Source: Branchiostoma floridae (lineage: Eukaryota; Chordata; Leptocardii; Amphioxiformes; Branchiostomatidae). Taken from it: a stretch of 27,500 bases of DNA. A program made the position numbers and the translations under genes. This document shows, one piece after another, positions 1-11,200 of this stretch; position 1 is the first letter of the stretch, and each line of letters opens with the position of its first letter. The stretch covers positions 4,438,124 to 4,465,623 of the forward strand of contig NC_049980.1 of the NCBI RefSeq assembly GCF_000003815.2, written 5' to 3'. The notes under the pieces are model-generated. The model did not search any database, was not told where the DNA came from, and saw only the letters and a program-made list of their open reading frames with translations.

Positions 1-33
1 ATGTTTTACAGGTCCGTGCAGCTAACCAGCACA

Positions 34-2866
34 ATGAACGAGCAGGAAAGGCTAGGCCTGCACCATGCCAAGCAGACGTACTTTGGAAACATGATGTTCA
101 CTCAGGAGGAGCACAGCGCCATCCAGGCGGCGCTACGCCAGAGGCTCGGCCGAGAGTTCATCAGCCAGCGACCGGGGCCGGGCAACCAGAAACTCACCTA
201 CATCGAGGGCCACAAGGCTGTCGCGCTCGCCAACGAGGTGTTCGGATACGACGGTTGGTCCGTCTCCGTTCTGGTGAACACCATTGACTTTGTGGACGAG
301 CGAGCGGGCAGGTATGTTAGGCCTAGGTAAAAAAATGTTGTGGTTCCTGAGTACTGAAAAAAATTAGGGCCGGTAGGTAAGGATTACCTTTTTTTAAAAC
401 TTTTTTTAGGCTGGCCAAAACTCTAGTGTGACATTTTACAGTGAAGTTGAACAAAGTAAACTGAAATGCATGAGGACACTGACTGAGTGTCTTTTAATGT
501 GAAACTTGAATGTTGTGCAAAATAGATACATCTATCCTTCCTTAGATAGGACAAACATTGTTTTAACTTCGATAGGAAGCAGGCTGAAGAAAAATTCTAA
601 CAGGAAGCTATGTGACTCCACTACCCACCACCAAAAAAAGCCTGGGGTCGGCACGTTTTTCTAGGGCATGTAGGGAAACAGGAAACACAACATTTCCTTA
701 AAGGCCTTTCAAAAGAACTGAAATGTAGTACACTATTTAGAGCAATGGTTTTGAATGATATGGAGTCACAGTGCCAGCTAGCAGATTTTGCTTGAACTGC
801 AGTGGTGTTTGTGATGTGACCTCACCCACTTAGACAAAATTTAGACAACCCTTTGTTTAGATCTTGGTGAATTTGAGGTGCATGCTAGAGACAGTAAACT
901 GTCAAAGATGTAGAGATACAAGCAAGGTGATTTAGAATTAAATTTTCTTTAAGGTAGGGAAGACTGTCCAGGAGTTCTGGAACAGTTTTGTCTGACAAAG
1001 CTGGGACAACAGATCTGTAAACCATTATGAAGGGAATTGCTTTGAAGTTCATGGAGTCACAGTGCCACCTAGCAGATGTTGCTTGAACTGCAGTGCTGTT
1101 GGCAGGTGACACCTAAAAAGATTGTCTTTGTTTCTACAGGTACACTGTTGGAGCGCACAGCATCGTACGCGTAATGCTGAAGAACGGAGCTTCCCAGGAG
1201 GATGTCGGATACGGCGCCGCGGAGAATGTACGCTCAAAAACTGCAGCCGTGGAAAAAGCCCGTAAGGAAGCGGTCACGGATGGTATGAAACGGGCGCTGA
1301 GGAGGTTTGGAAACGCCTTAGGAAACTGCCTGTCCGACAAGGAGTACCTCAACGCCGCGATGAAGACGACAAAACCTGCCAAGACGACGTACAACGAAAA
1401 CGACTTGAAGCATGAAACAGTCGATCAAGATATCTCAAACGCTCGGAAGGCCAGCCTGCCTTCCCCCACCCAGGGGCTGCCCTTCCCCACCCCCCAGGGC
1501 AGGCCCCTCCCCCAGGCCTACTCCACACCGGTACACACAGCAATGCCTCCCCCGTGGGAGGGTAATGGTACGATCCTATCTGAGGCATCTGACAGTCGCT
1601 CCAGGCAGATCCGTAGAAACCCAGCAAATAGCCGCAGTGCAAGCTGTGGTGCCTGCATTGTCCCTTCCATGGGTGCTGGGCCAGTAACAAGTACTGTTGC
1701 AAACACAAGCACTGGTGCCTCAACAAGTTCGGGGCCAAGCTCTGTCCCAAACACGAGCAAAGGACTAATCTCCAACAGTGACCCAAGTAAAGATGTTATT
1801 CCAACCACCAGTAGAGGCCCCAAAACCAACCCAAACATCAGTGCTGCGTCAAGCACTAACACTGTCCCTAAAAGTAAAACAAGCATTGGCCCCCAAAAAG
1901 GAATTGGCCCTAATACAAGCATGGGTCCAAACACGAGCAATGGCCCAGATACAAGCAGGGGCCCTGGTACAAGCAAGGGCCCAAACACAAGCAGGGGCGC
2001 AAACACAAGCATGGGCTCCGATACAAGTATTCGGCCGAGCACCAGCGGAGGTTCGGACGTAATCCCGACCTCGGGTCATGGCCACAAGAAGGGCGTCAGC
2101 CCGGGCAAGAAAAGGCGTGCCAGCCCCCGACGTGCGGCCCAAATCGACAAGACCTCCCTGGACGACTCGGACGAAGCGGCGCGGCTGAGGAAATATCGCC
2201 AGTGGCAGAAGCAGCAGGAGTTCCGCCAACAGCTGGCCAGGAGACATCTCAAGCAGGACGACTTACCACGGGCCACGACGTCCCCGCAGGGGGCTGATGG
2301 GGCATCGGCGGGGACATCTGGGAACGGGGTTGAACTGGAAGGGTTTGAGGAAGGCATGGACGACAGTCTGTTGGCAAATGTCGCCGAGAACGAGTTCTGG
2401 AGCGAGGACGAAAATGGAGCGGATGTCACTCCCACAGGTGTGATGACGCGAAGTCGTACCCCAAGGAAACATGGAGGGCAGGGAGGAAGCGCCACCTTGC
2501 AGCTTAGACAAGAAGTACAGGGACAGAGGCAACCTGTGGTGAGCAGGGAGTGTCAGCAGGGGTGGAGTGCACAGAACAGACAGGTAAAGCTAACTCGCAA
2601 AATTCCCTGGTCCTCATCAAAATCTGTAGCCTATTTTTGACTGCTGACAAGACATAGATTTTTCATAGACTAGAGACATAGAGTACTAACAACCTGGTGT
2701 CAACATTTATAAAAGGAACAGAAGATAGAACAGAAAATGTTGCCCATACATTGTTCCTCTTGCTCTGAAAGATATGAGAAGTATTCCAGCATGTAAAATG
2801 TTTAATATTGCATTTTTTTGTTTCCTGCAGCCCACAGTGAAGAAAAGACGAATAGACAGCAGCTGA
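34..2866 (+). CDS. RAD52: RAD52 homologue, DNA repair protein (3 coding exons)
   Basis: RAD52 anneals complementary single strands and helps load RAD51 during nuclear homologous recombination. Exons are 34-311, 1140-2583 and 2831-2866, joined by GT/AG introns in phases 2 and 0; they give 585 aa. Residues ~22-180 match the RAD52 annealing domain: ALRQRLG, YIEGH, ANEVFGYDGW, EDVGYG, EKARKEAVTDG, KRALRRFGNALGN. The basic KR of the DNA-binding helix is kept. Residues ~275-398 are low complexity, with hexapeptide repeats. A basic stretch (GKKRRASPRR) and a Gln/Arg-rich helix follow, then an acidic DDSLL...EFWSEDE patch. The last exon encodes only PTVKKRRIDSS, like the KKRK-type nuclear localisation signal ending vertebrate RAD52. 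ATG 34 is preferred because it leaves an N-terminus similar in length to the vertebrate one; a possible acceptor AG at 10-11 suggests a spliced 5' UTR. Without the last intron the frame would stop at 2640 and lose the NLS. The protein is longer than the ~418 aa human form, mostly through the repeat region. Confidence 0.93.
740..1112 (+). repeat. Direct duplication inside RAD52 intron 1
   Basis: Two segments, about 740-825 and 1031-1112, are close direct copies. Both contain ATGGAGTCACAGTGCC, then AGCAGAT, then TTGCTTGAACTGCAGTG. The second copy ends about 28 bases before the exon 2 acceptor. The rest of the intron (312-1139) shows no gene or element that I can name. Confidence 0.75.
1906..2049 (+). 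repeat. 18-bp coding minisatellite (hexapeptide repeats) in RAD52
   Basis: Eight consecutive 18-bp units encode hexapeptides of the form G-P-N/D/G-T-S-x (for example GPNTSM, GPNTSN, GPDTSR, GPGTSK), in frame with RAD52. Looser relatives of the unit reach back to about 1690. The units differ mainly at the third-residue codon and the last residue. Confidence 0.88.
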
Positions 2867-3988
2867 TACTTCGTACAGCAGTACCAGAACAGCACCTGTA
2901 CTGTTCCAAGAACAGCACTTGTACTAAGGTTATCTGGATCTAACAAAAGACTATTAGTACAATGTATATAGCTAGGAGGGTTTCAGGGCATCCATGAAAT
3001 GCCCTACACTAAAAAACAAAGAAATTAGAATCCTCTTGGATATCTGACTTTTCCTTTACACTGTTGATCCAGTAAATTATCACCTGCTTACGTTTCAATG
3101 CCTGGCAGACAGTCCTTCCACAGAGCTTCTCATTGGAGTTTTGGTTCTGGCCGCTAATAGTATATGTGCAGAAAGGTAGTGTTCTATATTACCAAAATTA
3201 AAGTTGTAGGAAATTAAAGTACATGCGCAGCAAAATATTTCCCTTTCTTGTTCAACTTGCCGCAGGTACTAGTAATGAATTTTTTATATTTCTGGTTAGT
3301 TTTGTATTCATGTTGCAGTTCAAAGAGGAGCAAAACTTTTAAATGTAAAGCCTACTATACTATGCTAATTATGCCCTTAAAGTTTAAGTCAAATTCTCAC
3401 TTGTTTTACATTTGAAACTTATAGGTTCTAGTACTGTTTTTTTATTGATACAAAATTCACATTACTTAATATTCTAGAATATAAAAAATTATTCCTGCAT
3501 TCTAGTAAATGCCATGCATTTGGCTGAATACAATGTTCCTGAAAATATCACCCCCTTTAAAGTTAAGTTCTCCTTTAAAAGGTAATTTTGAAGCAGATAT
3601 TTCTAGTTAAGATGGTTGCATTAACTCCACTCATAACTGTTCGGTAACAATTCAGTATGTACAAAATATTTTAGCTAAAGACATATTTATTTTTTCTAAT
3701 ATGTAATGTTATGAAATTTAACAATCAGTACATTTCTTGTAAATGAGAGACAATGAATATGACATTTTAATTCCTTCGGTAATGTTACTGACTTTCCTCC
3801 GCAAATAAAGGAATTATGCTGCAAGTTGTACAATGATGCTGTTTTCATTTATACATTGTCAGTTGTGAAACAAGTCAGTCAGAGATGGCAGACTTCACCC
3901 CATTTGCAGAATGCAGGAACAGACTACATGTACCAGACTACAAGGACCTTATTTTAGATATATTTACATGTAAGATATACCATGTATA
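2867..3988 (+). other. RAD52 3' UTR and intergenic DNA
   Basis: AT-rich DNA with no credible coding exon. The first part, up to the poly(A) signal at 3804-3809, is probably the RAD52 3' untranslated region. After that I see nothing until the mobile element at 3989. Confidence 0.5.
3804..3809 (+). terminator. Candidate RAD52 polyadenylation signal (AATAAA)
   Basis: AATAAA lies about 0.94 kb past the RAD52 stop, followed within 30 bases by a GT-rich stretch. It is the best canonical signal before the mobile element. No transcript evidence is available. Confidence 0.45.
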
Positions 3989-4919
3989 ACTAGAGTTCGG
4001 GGACCTCATACCTCCATGAAATATTTATTGCTTTTTTGTGGATGGTATGTATGTTTATAGTCGGTTGTATTTGAGAGTAATGCTTATATAATATAAATGG
4101 TATGGGAAAGTAGTGGTGTATTTATTTAATGACACAGAGGATGTCTAGGATGATTAGTAATTATCAAAATGTGACACTTAATTGTGTAATGTGCGTTTAA
4201 GAGGTCGACGGCATATGGTAGCGTGGTGTTCCTTAAGCTTGATGTTTGGCATTTAAAATGTCTAAGGTTGTCAGCATTATTGAGGTTCGACTATGTGCCT
4301 CAGAGCTGTGTGGTGGGAGGAAGTTGGGAAACTCAGAAAGAAGAAGGGATGTGGCCAACTTTAGTCAGATGGTGATATGATTTTCCACCAATATGTCATA
4401 ACATCAGCTGTTCACACGGTACAAAAACGAGATGCACACTTTCCTCTGACAGTCCTACACCAACTGTAAGATGAATACTTGGCGCCAACCCCGTCTGCTA
4501 AAAAACAAGTACCATTGGCTACGAAAGAGACAACTAACAACTGTCCCTTATCGTAACAAAATCAGAACATCTGTGTCGCCCATAAAACTTCTGACGCCCA
4601 ACCCAGATGAGAGGACCTAATGTCATTTTAAACAGCTGTCACCTCACCATCTGCTTGCAGCTAAGCCCATTAACAAACACATAAAGCACGATGCCTGTAC
4701 CAATATATCTCAAATATAGGGGTGATTTCTGATATTATTACATCGATTATAACGACAGATACGGCTCCCCAAATCTCATCGATTCAAGCTTTCATCACAC
4801 CCCACCAACACAACAAGTATGAAACCAATCCATCCAGCCGTTCTTGAGTAATCATCTACACAGACAGAGACACATAACAGAAAATATAACCTCCATTCCA
4901 TGACATTTCATGGAGGTAA
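3989..4919 (+). mobile_element. Unclassified ~0.93 kb non-autonomous element, copy 1
   Basis: This segment matches 8973-10224 on the opposite strand over its whole length, apart from a 321-bp length difference. The outer ends are ACTAGAGTTCGGGGACCTCA and ATTTCATGGAGGTAA. TACCTCCATGAAAT at 4009 is the inverse of the last bases, so there is a 14-bp inverted repeat offset about 20 bp from one end. The far end forms a small palindrome, CCTCCATTCCATGACATTTC then ATGGAGG. No protein is encoded. The terminal hairpin may suggest a Helitron-like element, but the expected TC and CTRR ends are not evident, so the class is open. Confidence 0.8.
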
Positions 4920-5256
4920 CTATACCTAACTATAAGGTCCTTCCAAAAACAGACTCTCCTGTAGTTCCACCAAGAGTTGCATGGTGGCGCTATTGAACGT
5001 CAGGTCGAAGGTCATTTGATTTTGTTCATCACCGGTGCAAGCATGTGTTCGCAAGCTCGCTGTGTATGTAAACATAACATTCAATCAAGGAGGTTAACCT
5101 CCTTGGTCTAGGTTATGCATCTGTAAGATTCTTAAATTCTTGCCCCAGAAGTATCAGTGGAAGCTGTCAAGATAATAATTTTTGGAAGCTTGAGTTTGTT
5201 CGTAGAGTCGGCGAAATTACCAGTAGGTTTTGCGTTGTAAGCTGGCAAACCTCAAC
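4920..5256 (+). promoter_or_regulatory. Upstream region and probable 5' UTR of ADAL
   Basis: The 337 bases between the mobile element and the ADAL start codon must hold the core promoter and 5' UTR, unless the promoter lies within the element. I see no TATA box. The one conspicuous feature is the perfect 20-bp palindrome at 5086-5105. Confidence 0.4.
5086..5105. repeat. Perfect 20-bp palindrome
   Basis: CAAGGAGGTTAACCTCCTTG is its own reverse complement. Its arms are identical to those of the 40-bp hairpin insertion at 14688-14727, but with no spacer. Confidence 0.85.
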
Positions 5257-8200
5257 ATGGACGAGGCTTTGGGACTTGCCGAATTCTGTCGACAACTTCC
5301 GAAAGTGGTAAGACGCCTGTCTTATTAATGTCTTAAGAAATAATTGGTGAGACAATAGATGTCTTTTATTTTGGTTGGGGGGGGGGGGGGTGGGGGGTGG
5401 GGGGGGGTGCAGAGGGAAAAGTCTCAAATTTTACTATCCCGTGTAACGTTATTTAGTTAGAGATTTTGCAATGACACATTATGTTTTGCGATAGTAGAAA
5501 TCCTCTATTGGTTTAGCTCTTGTCCACGAGTGCCGCCATTTTGACCAATATGATGCATGATGGGAAAATGGCATTACTAACTTGGTTGGGTTTGTTCAGA
5601 TTACTACTAGTAATTAATTGTTAATTGATTGACTATTGATGAATTACCATAGGAGCTCCATGCCCACCTGAGCGGCTCAGTCAGCGAGACAACCATACAG
5701 AAGCTACAGGTGAAGAAGGGCGTCGGCCATGACCACGCCCATCAGGGGGACATTGCCATCGGGAAGGGCGAGACCAGACATCTTGAGGAGTAAGGCAGCA
5801 AGTTGTGCTCATTTAGATTTATTACAAAAGGGTACTAGTAAGACTAAGAGGATCTGCATGGGGGCTTCTGACAACGTTTTACACGATTTGTGATGGTGGA
5901 CAATGCTTTACGCAAAATTCAGAAAGGCTGGCAATGCTATGTACTACATTAATTTTATAATCAAGGATTATAAGAAATCTACACTAATCATCACCTGGCT
6001 AATCAATTGATTCATTGGTATGTATTTCGTATTATTATCATTATACTTTTGAATCAGCGATGATTAATTCCAACACCCAAATGCTGGGCACATAACATTT
6101 AATTTGTCTAGTTTCAGCCAACACTCGGCAAATACAGAAATTATGGTTGTATATTCTACAGCATATTATAAATAACATAACAGTGGTCTTCTTTGCAGGC
6201 CTTTCAGAATCTTTAAGATCATCCAAGATCTGTCTGACACCGAGGAGGCAATCTTCACGGTGAGTATGCTGTCTTATTTAGCCTTCAGTGCTTTACTGGA
6301 AGATGTCCTTGGCTCTTCTTGGTTTTATTCTCCTGTGCAGATTCAAACCCCAATCCTAGATCTCTGGTCAGTTGGCACTCTGCTTAGCTGCCTTGCCATA
6401 TCCGCTATACTGTAGAGAATATGCCTTGTATGTTGTCCGAACTTGAAATCACTGCATATACATGTATGGATGGATGAGTTGATGAGTGAGCAAAAAATGA
6501 ATGGAGAAATGAATGAATAGATGAATGAATGGATGGAGAAATGAATGAATGGATGAATGAATGAATGAATGGAGAAATGAATGAATGGATTAATGAATGA
6601 ATAGATGAATGAGTGAATGAGTAACTACATGTATATACATACAATTTGCTGTGTTGAACGGTAGTTTGTTTTCTTGTTTTCTTAGATGACTGAGGATGTG
6701 ATATCAGAATTTGCTGCTGATGGAGTCAGATATCTGGAACTCAGGAGTACACCAAGACACGTGCCTCACACAGGTAAGTGGGCAGGGCTCAAAATACCAC
6801 CAGCATATACAGGTTAGTGCGGGTAAAATTGGAGCTGTGCATGTATTTCTGGTGTCTACCTGCACCTAAAGCCCCGTTTACAAAGTGCGTATGGTTCCTT
6901 GCGATTCCTTGCGATGCACTGTATAAGTGTAGTGCGTCGTAAGTCCGGGGAGAATCGGAAGCAATAGTTTAAATATATAAAGCCGTGGTCACAAAGCGTG
7001 TAGTGCATCGTACGATGAGGTAAGAATCAGTCGCAACTGCCACAGTAGCAACCAGAGAAAAGCGCGTCTGTAGTAGGAGCCTGCCTTCAAGGCAATGTTT
7101 TCCACGTGGCAGATTCAGTATCACGCACAGGTGATGCATACAAGTGTTTGATGGCTTCATGCACGTGAGTTCATAGTTAGATCAAATCTAAGTTCTCGTC
7201 GGTCTTGGGTCAGTTTACCATAATCTTAATAACCATTGCGACAACTCGAACAGAAAGGCAGACTCTATGAGTCGGAAATATATGTGATATAATGCTTATG
7301 ATATGACTTTTGTATGATGGCATTTTTACGATAGCATATCATAATACGATCTTCGAAAAAGCCTGACTCGTATAGAGCCGGCAAGCAGGCCGAGATAACC
7401 ATACCAGTACTCACGCTTGATTTGAACCTTTGCTTGTAATACTCTTGTTGTCATGGTCTCTTTTGATTTATTTTTACAGTTAAACATATTATAGGAAGGC
7501 ATTCAACAGTTACGTCCACATTTGGTTAAAGAAGCACAAAAGCGGTCAGGCGGCTATTCAGAAGAGATACAAATGAAAAATCGTACGACGCTGGAAAAAT
7601 TTTGAACATCATCCGATGCTCTGCGATGGCTGATTTTGCTTACTATTTAGCTGTGATTCACTGCGATCATCGTACGATATGCGGAATATGCCATCGCAAG
7701 AAATTGTACGCGCATTGTGACCGGGCCTTAACCTGCACTGGTCCATGTACTGGGTTTTATACATAAATGTCCTATGATGTAGGTTTATATGGATTGTTAT
7801 TAATTGTTACAACCTATAAAAGAAGGTATAAAAGAACAATTTTAGTATGATCCAAACTTCCTAACTTCAGAGTGGTGCAGGTAAAATTTGTCTGGTGCAG
7901 GTAATTTTCAATGTTACATGCACCAGTGCAGGTATGCAGAAAAAAGTATTTCGAGCCTTGGTGCATGCATGTAGCAAAGGTCAGATTAAAAAAGGTAGTC
8001 CCATGGTGGTCTACATGTGTAGATACATATAGTCAATAAAAATGGCTATGCTAGGGCTGTCCATTGTGCTGAAAAGCTGTCCGGTCGTTTCACGAATGTT
8101 GATATCCCACACCACTTTTTGCACCGTGCTGTTTTCTCGATCCCAATAACTATACATTGTGTTACAATATCTTCTTGCCAACTATGACATTTGTCCTAAA

Positions 8201-11200
8201 GCTGATTTTCTGCAGTGTTTTAGTTTGTTAGAGATGACTTTTTGTCTCCATGTTGGCAGGCATGACCCCCAGCACATACGTGGAGTCCATCCTGTCTGCC
8301 ATACAGACCTGTAAGGACAGGGAGGATGTGGTCGTCAGGTACACAAGTCTAGTTTCTCTGTTTCTCGCTCCTCTGTGCCTTTCTCTCTCATAATCTATAT
8401 AATCTCACGTCCATCTCTCTCTCAGCTCACTGTGTCTCTCTCTCACCATGTGTGTCTCTCTCTCACCTCCATCTCTCTCTCACCATGTGTGTGTCTCTCT
8501 CTCACCTCCATCTCTCTCTCACTGTGTCTCTCTCTCACTATGTGTGTGTCTCTCTCTCACCTCCATCTCTCTCTTACTGTGTCTCTCTCTTACTATGTGT
8601 GTGTCTCTCTCTCACCTCCATCTCTCTCTCCCACTTTGTGTGAGTCTCTCTCACCTTGTCTCTCTCCAATCTCTCTCACTGTGTGATCTGTACCCCTCTC
8701 TATCTCCCTCTCTCCTCTCTTCCCTGACTCACTATCTGTCTCTCCCCTTTCTCCCTCCTGTCTCTTTTATTCCATGTCTTTCTCCCTCTCCCTAAGTCTA
8801 ACTCACTCGCTCTCTCTCCCTCTGTATCTCTCTCTCCAACTTCCCTCTCCTCTCTCTCTCTCTCTCTCTCTCTCACTCTGTCTCCTCCTCCATGTCTCTT
8901 TCCTCCTCTCTCACTACCTCTCCCTCCCTGGCATATCATTTCCATTGTCAACTATACTCTGCTCTCTACTTATTACCTCCATGAAATGTCATGGAATGGA
9001 GGTTATATTTTCTGTTATGTGTCTCTGTCTGTGTAGATGATTACTCAAGAACGGCTGGATGGATTGGTTTCATACTTGTTGTGTTGGTGGGGTGTGATGA
9101 AAGCTCGAATCGATGAGATCTTGGGAGCCGTATCTGTCGTTATAATCGATATAATAATATCAGAAATCACCCCTATATTTGAGATATATTGGTACAGGCA
9201 TCGTGCTGTATGTGTTTGTTAATGGGCTTAGCTGCAGGCAGATAGTGAGGTGACAGCTGTTTGGGGAACCCCCAGTAGTTTTATTTATGTCTGCTTAGGA
9301 CTGTTTGAAATATTTGTAACAGTTGGCACAGTAGTTACCTCCATGAAATGTCATGGAGGTTATGTTTTCTGTTATGTGTCTCTCTGTTCTGATTTGTATG
9401 ACAGCTGTTTGGGGAACCCCGAGTTTTTTGAATATGATAATTAGTTTTATTTATGTCTGCTTAGGATATCATGGAGATGTGAAGCGTAAGTATAATTGTA
9501 AGAAGTTGAGGTACATTTAACGGTAATGCTTAACAGGTATGGATGTCTCACATACTGTACTGCTGATTTGAGTGACATGGTGATTAAAATGCCATTAGGT
9601 CCTCTCATCTTAGATGGGTTGGGTGTCAGAAGTTTTATGGGCGATACAGATGTTCTGATTTCGTTACGATAAGGGACAGTTGTTAGTTGTCTCTTTCATA
9701 GCCAATGGTACTTGTTTTTTAGCAGACGGGGTTGGCGCCAAGTATTCATCTTACACTTGATGTAGGGCTATCAGAGGAAAGTGTGCATCTCATTTTTGTA
9801 CCGTGTGAACAGCTGATGTTATGACATATTGGTGGAAAATCAAATCACCATCTGACTAAAGTTGGCAACATCCCTTCTTCTTTCTGAGTTTCCCAACTTC
9901 CTCCCACCACACCGCTCTGAGGCACATAGTCGAACCTCAATAATGCTGACAACCTAAGACACTTAAAATGCCAAACATCAAGCTTAAGGAACACCACGCT
10001 ACCATATGCCGTCGACCTCTTAAACGCACATTACACAATTAAGTGTCACATTTTAATTATTACTAATCAGATGGACATCCTCTGTGTCATTAAATAAATA
10101 CACCACTACTTTCCCATAACATTTATAACCATTACTCTCAAATACAACCGACTATAAACATACATACCATCCACAAAAAAAGCAATAAATATTTCATGGA
10201 GGTATGAGGTCCCCGAACTCTAGTATCTTATTGTATCTTTCTGTAGTCATAAATTCTGCTATAAAGCTTTAATGACCTTTGTCTTTACAGTAACTGTTGA
10301 TTAGATTTTTTGGCGTGTTCTGAGTGTCTTTACACCTAAGATAACATTAGCCTGAATTTTGTTTTTTTCAGACTGCTGCTAGCAATCGACCGTCGGCAGT
10401 CCGTGGAGACGGCCACGACCACTGTCCGACTGGCGCAGGAGTACGTGCTGAGGTCAGATGGGGTCGTGGTGGGCATCGACCTCAGCGGTAACCCTGCGGT
10501 GAGAACGCTTTTTATGAATGAACGGTTTATTTATTGCACAACACAACTTCATCAAAAACATTTAGCAGCCAGCTGACTGAATTGCACTTTTTTCTTACCA
10601 ATTCCTTAATCATCATCATCTGTCGTCCCTGCTGGGCGGGGTAAGCGTTGCATGTAAAAGCTTGGATGAATTTCACTAAGTCTTAATAAAACTAAGAACC
10701 TTTTTAAAACTTATAAATTTAGATATAAACACATTATATAGGCAAGAGACGGAAACATACACACATGTACAATGATGACAAAAATTGTGACTTAGGAGAA
10801 TTATCCAAGTCTACTGAGTCAAGAGTTAAGCTTTGCTCGTTTAACAGTTTCACGAAGTATGGAATGGGGAAGTTCCTGTACTACAGGTTTGGTTTTAGAT
10901 TTGTTTCCTTATTTAATACAGAAACAACTAACACTCAAAAGAAGCTTTACAGTAATAGTCCAACAATTATTTTAAAAACTTTTGATGGTAAACAATGAAA
11001 ATCATCTTACAATACTGTAGATGCATTTAACTTTGTGGTGATTTACATGTAGTTTCTCGGTGCTTTTGAATTTCTAGCAGAGTGCTAATGTCACATACGA
11101 CTGTGCTGATAACACCAATTGAAGCTTTACTGGTGCTTTGACAGCCAGCCAGTATGAAACCACCTACTAGCAAGTCAGCCAAAGAGTTGCTTGAACAAAT

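Noticed and set aside
1518-2042. Minus-strand open frame of 174 codons with LLVFGP-type repeats
   Set aside because: It is the antisense shadow of the RAD52 hexapeptide minisatellite; the repeats keep all frames open.
1906-2049. Regular short repeats that could be mistaken for a CRISPR array
   Set aside because: Units are contiguous with no unique spacers, lie in frame inside a RAD52 exon, and the DNA is animal nuclear.
6405-6644. Minus-strand 79-codon frame rich in His, Ser and Ile
   Set aside because: Translation of the TGAA minisatellite.
8375-8951. Several open frames on both strands, rich in Ser/Leu or Arg/Glu
   Set aside because: They are translations of the CT-rich satellite with no start context or splice logic.
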